Origin: JBDKGV01 sp039798005
Lineage (GTDB): Bacteria; Fibrobacterota; Fibrobacteria; UBA5070
Length of the DNA stretch: 28,150 nucleotides
Assembly (NCBI GenBank): GCA_039798005.1
Contig: JBDKGV010000010.1
Location: forward strand, 1-28,150
Direction: 5' to 3'
A program made the translations under genes and the position numbers. This document shows, one piece after another, positions 24,569 through 28,150 of the stretch (position 1 is its first letter; every line of letters begins with the position of its first letter). The notes below the pieces were generated by a model. It saw nothing but the letters and a program-made list of their open reading frames with translations. It ran no database searches and was not told the DNA's origin.

Positions 24569-25156
24569 TTAGCGGGTTTTTCGCCGGAGATGAAGCCAGA
24601 GGGCGCGGGGGAGGCTCGTATTCCATGCGCTGGCTTGAACCATGCCTTGGGCCGTGGCCTGTTCGTCGTCCGGGTCAATGTTTGGAGACACGGACTGCCC
24701 AAAGGTGATCTCCTCGGAGGTCGAGTCGTCGGGGATCTGCCCTTGGATGGCCTCGATCAGGGATTGCTCCCATTTTTCAAGGGTCTTCCGGGTTGCCAGA
24801 ACGAGCGAATCGCAGGATCGCTTGGGCAAGGTCTTGAACTTCGCCTCGTCTTCGCCGGAAAGTCGGCAGCCTCGCAGGAATGTGGTCTCGGATCCTTCGG
24901 AGTGATCGTCCCGCCGGAACGATTCGATCAGTTTCCCCTTTGAGAAGGCGATGCGCACCGTCCATTGGTTTCCTTCCAACGCGCCATCTTCCTCCAGGGA
25001 AATCGGTGCAAAGTGTCGATCGAAGCCGATCTTGGCATGGACATACGATTCGAATCCTCGCGAGTTCAGATCTGCGACCCAGATCGCTTCCGGGGGCGCT
25101 TCGGCAAGGATTTGGCATCCCAGGCACAGGGCGAGAGCGCAGGGGAGTTTGAACAT
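24569..25156 (-). CDS. Secreted protein of unknown function
   Basis: 195 residues from ATG 25156, preceded by AAGGA five bases upstream, which decides the start over an in-frame TTG 15 bases earlier. Residues 1-22 (MFKLPCALALCLGCQILAEA) are a signal peptide. The LGC within it is not a standard lipobox, so cleavage by signal peptidase I is more likely. The mature part is acidic to neutral, with two cysteines about 20 residues apart (RGCRLS, RSCDSL), and no repeats or membrane segment. The C-terminus is basic (LWLHLRRKTR). No family is recognised. It is convergent with the small four-cysteine protein and divergent from the potassium channel gene, with a 203-base gap in which I see no motif. Confidence 0.7.
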   Translation of the reverse strand: MFKLPCALALCLGCQILAEAPPEAIWVADLNSRGFESYVHAKIGFDRHFAPISLEEDGALEGNQWTVRIAFSKGKLIESFRRDDHSEGSETTFLRGCRLSGEDEAKFKTLPKRSCDSLVLATRKTLEKWEQSLIEAIQGQIPDDSTSEEITFGQSVSPNIDPDDEQATAQGMVQASAWNTSLPRALWLHLRRKTR

Positions 25157-25359
25157 GGAGTTCCTTTCCAAGGGATGATGCCGTGGAAGGTATTTTCTTT
25201 GCGCTCGTCAGGAAGTTCGTTCCCTGCAATGGGTTCGGAGCCTGCCGAAGCAACCGAAGGGATTGCGGGACATCTCCTTGAGCGCGGAAGGGAAGCAATG
25301 TCTGTGCACCCGGCGCGATCCGAGTCTGAAAAACGCATTTCGCATGGAATGGCGGATGG

Positions 25360-26331
25360 ATGGAGGAGGCATCTTTCCCTCCCATGCTTCAGCGTCTCCT
25401 CCAGCGTGTCCGTCCCGAATCCGATCCCGGCCTTGGCAACAAGGTCGTCTCACCGCGCTCGCGACTGATCCGGCCCGATGGCAAGTTCAACACCCGGCGT
25501 ACGGGATTGCCTTGGTGGGAACGCGCGACCGTCTACCAGTGGCTGGGCCAGATCTCGTGGGCGCACTTCACCGCGCTTGCGTTCGGGGCCTACTTCGTGG
25601 TCAACACGCTCTTTGCTCTGGTCTATCTGGCACTGGGCGAGGGACACCTCAACGGGATCCGTCCCGAAGGTCTGGTCCACGACTTCGAGGCCTGCTGGTT
25701 CTTCTCGGCCCAGACCCTGACCACGGTGGGCTACGGCCATGTGAACCCGGCGACGGGAGTGGCAAGCGGCGTTGCTGCGCTTGAGGCGTTGATCGGGCTG
25801 CTTGGCTTTGGCGTCTGGACAGGCCTGCTCTTCAATCGCTTTTCGCGGGCCCGCTCGCGGATCCTCTTCTCTCCGGTCTCGGTGGTGACTCCGTACGGGG
25901 ATGGCAACGCCTGGATGTTCCGGATCGTGGCTTCCCACGATCACCCTCTGCTGGATGCCCGGGCCGATGCGATCTTCTCCTGGGTACCCCCGGGAACGCA
26001 GGTGCGGCATTATCAGGAGGTCGTCCTGGAGCGCCCGAGCGTGCGCTTCTTTCCCATGAATTGGACCCTGGTGCACGCCATCGACGAGGACAGTCCGCTC
26101 TCTGGCCTCATTCTGGACGATCTGGAACAGGCCGATGTCGAGATCCTGGTGCTGGTGAAGGCCCACGACGAGACCTACGGCCAGACGGTCCATTCGCGAT
26201 TCAGCTGGAAGGCGCCCGAGATCCGGTTCGGGGAGAAGTTCCTGCCCATGATCGCCCCGGGCGAGGACGGCGCCGTGGAGGTGGACATCTCGCGCCTCGG
26301 GGCGACGGAGGCGGTACGGATGCCGGTTTGA
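25360..26331 (+). CDS. Inward-rectifier-type potassium channel (KirBac-like)
   Basis: 323 residues if started at ATG 25360. ATG 25384 is the alternative, with GGAGGAGG 14 bases upstream, giving 315. The N-terminal cytoplasmic segment leads into the slide helix and TM1 (about 68-92, HFTALAFGAYFVVNTLFALV). The pore helix and selectivity filter follow: CWFFSAQTLTTVGYGHV, containing T-V-G-Y-G. TM2 is VAALEALIGLLGFGVWTGLL. From about residue 163 comes the cytoplasmic immunoglobulin-like Kir domain (RARSRILFSPVSVVTPYG onward). This domain order and the ILFS element are specific to Kir channels rather than voltage-gated or MthK types. It would pass K+ across the inner membrane as a tetramer. The stop TGA is the first arm of a palindrome shared with the convergent toxin gene. 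Confidence 0.92.
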   Translation: MEEASFPPMLQRLLQRVRPESDPGLGNKVVSPRSRLIRPDGKFNTRRTGLPWWERATVYQWLGQISWAHFTALAFGAYFVVNTLFALVYLALGEGHLNGIRPEGLVHDFEACWFFSAQTLTTVGYGHVNPATGVASGVAALEALIGLLGFGVWTGLLFNRFSRARSRILFSPVSVVTPYGDGNAWMFRIVASHDHPLLDARADAIFSWVPPGTQVRHYQEVVLERPSVRFFPMNWTLVHAIDEDSPLSGLILDDLEQADVEILVLVKAHDETYGQTVHSRFSWKAPEIRFGEKFLPMIAPGEDGAVEVDISRLGATEAVRMPV

Positions 26332-26343
26332 CAGAAATTGTCA
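26329..26343. repeat. TGACA-N5-TGTCA palindrome spanning two convergent stop codons
   Basis: The left TGA is the stop of the potassium channel and the right TCA is the stop of the minus-strand toxin gene. Nearly the same 19 bases (TTTGACAGAxxxTGTCAGG) occur at 20718-20736 after the GGGPS gene. Confidence 0.55.
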
Positions 26344-27084
26344 GGACACCTTGAACTTTGCGGACCTCAGGATCTGCAGGAACGGGATCAGCGCTCCGCG
26401 CATCCGCTGTGGCAACCCGACATACTCCATGTCAGGAAGGCTTGTGAGGAGCTCCTCTCTCAGTTCCGCTTCGGTCACGGCACCAAGCCGCGCTTCCAGC
26501 AGATCGCACAGTTCCTCGAGATGGAAGGTGCGCGGCTTCCTCCGGCGCTGCGTGACCGTTTCAAGCCTGCGTGAAAGGATGCCGAGTTCCGGCATCGTCT
26601 TCTGCACCGCGACCCACCAGAAAATGTCGTAGAGATCGCGGTTCAGTCCCCGTTCAAGCCATGCCGCCAGCTTGTGGGCGAGCGCCGCATCGGAGCGCAT
26701 CACGCGAACGATTCGGGGCAGCTGGCGATGCGGCAACGACAGCGATGCCGTGGAGATCGGGGTCGACGGACATTCTTGCGCCACCGAGACCTCGAGCTGG
26801 GCCACCAAACCCCCTTGGTGGATGCGCGCCCGGATGGCGGTCGAGCTCACCTGAATCGTGAGCTTGTCACAAGGGAAGTCCTCGAGGACCTTTTCCAGCT
26901 CCGGTCGGGCATCGCGCTTGGACTCGCAGGGAACCAGTACGATGTCGAGATCATTGGTGCGCCGCGGACATTCCAGCAAGCGCAGGACGATTCCTCCCTT
27001 GACCACGGCGCGGGCAGGAAGACGCTCCCCGACATGGTGCAGCAGGCGCACGAGCAGGGCTTCGAGCTGCTGGTCAGCGTCCAT
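26341..27084 (-). CDS. AbiEii-family nucleotidyltransferase toxin (type IV toxin-antitoxin)
   Basis: 247 residues from ATG 27084. The nucleotidyltransferase signature is present: VVKGGIVLRLLECPRRTNDLDIVL, with GG followed by the N-D-L-D-I that provides the metal-binding aspartates. ARIHQGGLVAQLEVSVAQE contains the third acidic position. KLAAWLERGLNRDLYDIFWW matches the conserved R-D-x-Y-D-I-F helix of AbiEii/AbiGii proteins. The family acts as a growth-inhibiting toxin, paired with an AbiEi antitoxin, and is often linked to abortive phage infection. The start lies 11 bases inside the end of the antitoxin gene. A strong GAGAGGAG seven bases upstream sits inside the antitoxin reading frame, so the two are translated together. 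Toxicity and phage defence are inferred from family. Confidence 0.85.
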   Translation of the reverse strand: MDADQQLEALLVRLLHHVGERLPARAVVKGGIVLRLLECPRRTNDLDIVLVPCESKRDARPELEKVLEDFPCDKLTIQVSSTAIRARIHQGGLVAQLEVSVAQECPSTPISTASLSLPHRQLPRIVRVMRSDAALAHKLAAWLERGLNRDLYDIFWWVAVQKTMPELGILSRRLETVTQRRRKPRTFHLEELCDLLEARLGAVTEAELREELLTSLPDMEYVGLPQRMRGALIPFLQILRSAKFKVS

Positions 27085-27679
27085 CAAGGACTCCTCTCAC
27101 GAAGGTCCGGAAGCGATCATTGCGGTAGTGCGGCAGCCACGCATCGATTGTCTCCCGATCCAGGCCCGCAAGATCGATGTCCTCAGGCACCGCGAAGGGG
27201 AAGTTGCGGCCATGCATGTGGTAGTGGAGAACGTCCAGGAAAGCCTTCTCCGGAAGTGCGACACGCAAGGGGCCTTGCCATTCGATCCCGAATTCCATCA
27301 GGGAAGGATCCATGCTCCAAGCCTTGACCGCGATGCTCCCCGATGTGTACTCGCGGGTGCGTCCCAGACGCACGCACCAAACTTGCGAGCTTGGTGCCGT
27401 GCCCACGAGTGCATGCCGGGCCAGTACGGAAACCGTGGAGATTACCGCATCCGGATACATCCGGCAGGCAAGTATCCACGGATCGAATTCACGGCCTACG
27501 AAGACGCCGCGGCAGACCGTACGCAGGATGCCGAGTTCGTTCCAGAGCCGGATGCGTGACTGGAGCACCGAACTGCTTCGGTTGCCCCAGAACGCCTCCA
27601 GGTCACTGTGAAGCACCACTCCTTGATTCTGTTCGATCAAGGACGTGATGTCCAGAGTGCTGGTCAGGATCGAGTTCAT
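27074..27679 (-). CDS. AbiEi-family antitoxin / transcriptional autoregulator
   Basis: 201 residues from ATG 27679. The N-terminal part (about 12-60, VVLHSDLEAFWGNRSSSVLQ then LWNELGILRTVCRGVFV) looks like the winged-helix of AbiEi proteins. The middle YPDAVISTVSVLARHALVGT matches the conserved Y-P-x-A-V-I-S motif region, and LPEKAFLDVLHYHMHG and the C-terminal antitoxin portion follow. AbiEi proteins neutralise the AbiEii toxin without stable binding and repress their own promoter through inverted repeats. Such repeats are present just upstream. The stop overlaps the toxin start. Confidence 0.84.
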   Translation of the reverse strand: MNSILTSTLDITSLIEQNQGVVLHSDLEAFWGNRSSSVLQSRIRLWNELGILRTVCRGVFVGREFDPWILACRMYPDAVISTVSVLARHALVGTAPSSQVWCVRLGRTREYTSGSIAVKAWSMDPSLMEFGIEWQGPLRVALPEKAFLDVLHYHMHGRNFPFAVPEDIDLAGLDRETIDAWLPHYRNDRFRTFVRGVLDGR

Positions 27680-27699
27680 AAACTCAATTATACTTAATT
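27672..27699 (-). promoter_or_regulatory. AbiE promoter with two adjacent inverted repeats (putative operator)
   Basis: Two perfect inverted repeats of the same 5+4+5 layout lie side by side: GAGTT-CATA-AACTC (27672-27685) over the antitoxin start codon, and AATTA-TACT-TAATT (27686-27699) just upstream. The second contains TATAAT on the minus strand (27692-27687), a consensus -10 box. It lies only seven bases before the ATG, so transcription would begin at or inside the start codon. A recognisable -35 box is lacking (GACGAT-like at the proper distance). The stretch is strikingly AT-rich for this window. Confidence 0.55.
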
Positions 27700-27725
27700 T
27701 TTAGAGCTAATCGTCATTATGAAAT

Positions 27726-28150
27726 TCAGCCCCGTGCTTTGAGCCTCAAGGCCACCTGGACCAGCGCCACCATGACGGGCACCTCGACCAGCGGACCGAT
27801 GGTGGCGGCAAAGGCCGCCCCGGAGGTCAGGCCGAAGGATCCGATCGCCACCGCGATGGCCAGCTCGAAGTTGTTGGAGGCGCCCGTGAAGGCTTGGGTG
27901 ACCGTGCGGCCGTAGTCCATCCCGATGCGTTTGGCGCTCCACCAGGACAGGGCGAACATCACTGCGAAGTAGATGGCAAGCGGAAGCGCGACGCGCACCA
28001 CTTCGAAGGGCGCCGAGGTGATGTGGCCGCCTTGCAGGGCAAAGAGCACCACGATGGTGAACAGCAGCGCGACCAGGGTCACCGGGCCAAAGCGCGCATT
28101 GAAGCGGGCCGTGCCGGTTTCGCCGATGGTACGCGACAGGATCTGTCGCA
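27726..28150 (-). CDS. ACR3-family arsenite efflux permease, 5' end cut by right edge
   Basis: The last 141 codons of a membrane protein, open to the right edge. It shows LVALLFTIVVLFALQGGHI, then FTGASNNFELAIAVAIGSFG and AATIGPLVEVPVMVALVQVA, with at least four hydrophobic helices. These are the C-terminal hallmarks of ACR3/ArsB-type transporters (BASS superfamily), including the ASNNFELAIA and GPLVEVPVM motifs. Such proteins export arsenite with the proton motive force across the inner membrane. The conserved cysteine of TM4 lies outside the window. The gene ends 27 bases upstream of the AbiE promoter repeats; no other ars gene is visible, so the operon would lie to the right. Confidence 0.9.
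   Translation of the reverse strand, partial: RQILSRTIGETGTARFNARFGPVTLVALLFTIVVLFALQGGHITSAPFEVVRVALPLAIYFAVMFALSWWSAKRIGMDYGRTVTQAFTGASNNFELAIAVAIGSFGLTSGAAFAATIGPLVEVPVMVALVQVALRLKARG

Overview
The window looks like chromosomal DNA from a GC-rich, Gram-negative-type bacterium. It has tightly packed, overlapping gene pairs, mostly housekeeping genes, with a short accessory stretch at the right end. Three things suggest a member of the Fibrobacterota/Bacteroidota (FCB) assemblage or a neighbouring deep lineage: a bacterial GGGP synthase homologue, type IV pilus-like genes and a large MASE1/CHASE hybrid kinase. This placement is inference only; no rRNA gene is present to fix it. No tRNA, rRNA, CRISPR array or insertion sequence was recognised.

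Layout. (1) Positions 1-4714, minus strand: a small Ala/Lys-rich exported protein, a PabB-PabC fusion for p-aminobenzoate (folate) synthesis, two GT2 glycosyltransferases and a GT4 glycosyltransferase cut by the left edge. The genes abut or overlap and look like one transcription unit ending in surface-glycan genes. (2) Positions 4924-12335, plus strand: pyrG, a ComEA-like helix-hairpin-helix protein, PilM-like and PilN/PilO-like proteins, rsmD, coaD, a rhomboid protease and an unknown 443-residue protein. Most junctions are 4- to 8-base overlaps, so this is probably one operon. (3) Positions 12339-17090, minus strand: a DusB-type tRNA dihydrouridine synthase and a hybrid sensor kinase. The kinase reading frame is broken by an in-frame TAG exactly at the conserved Trp of its MASE1 domain. 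(4) Positions 17283-20683, plus strand: alaS, then a GGGP synthase homologue 2 bases later. (5) Positions 20684-21480: about 800 bases without a gene. They hold two diverged, inverted copies of a three-hairpin element whose stems differ by compensatory changes. This is the most unusual sequence in the window.

(6) Positions 21481-25156: a four-domain sulfur-trafficking flavoprotein (CoA-disulfide-reductase-like, rhodanese, TusA, DsrE2) on the minus strand, a small four-cysteine secreted protein on the plus strand and a secreted protein of unknown function on the minus strand. (7) Positions 25360-28150: a Kir-type potassium channel, an AbiEi/AbiEii toxin-antitoxin pair with an AT-rich promoter carrying two adjacent inverted repeats, and the 3' part of an ACR3-type arsenite efflux gene cut by the right edge.

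Main points for follow-up: the paired covarying hairpin element, the amber codon in the sensor kinase, the compact AbiE promoter/operator that may give a leaderless message, and the palindrome that supplies the stop codons of two convergent genes.
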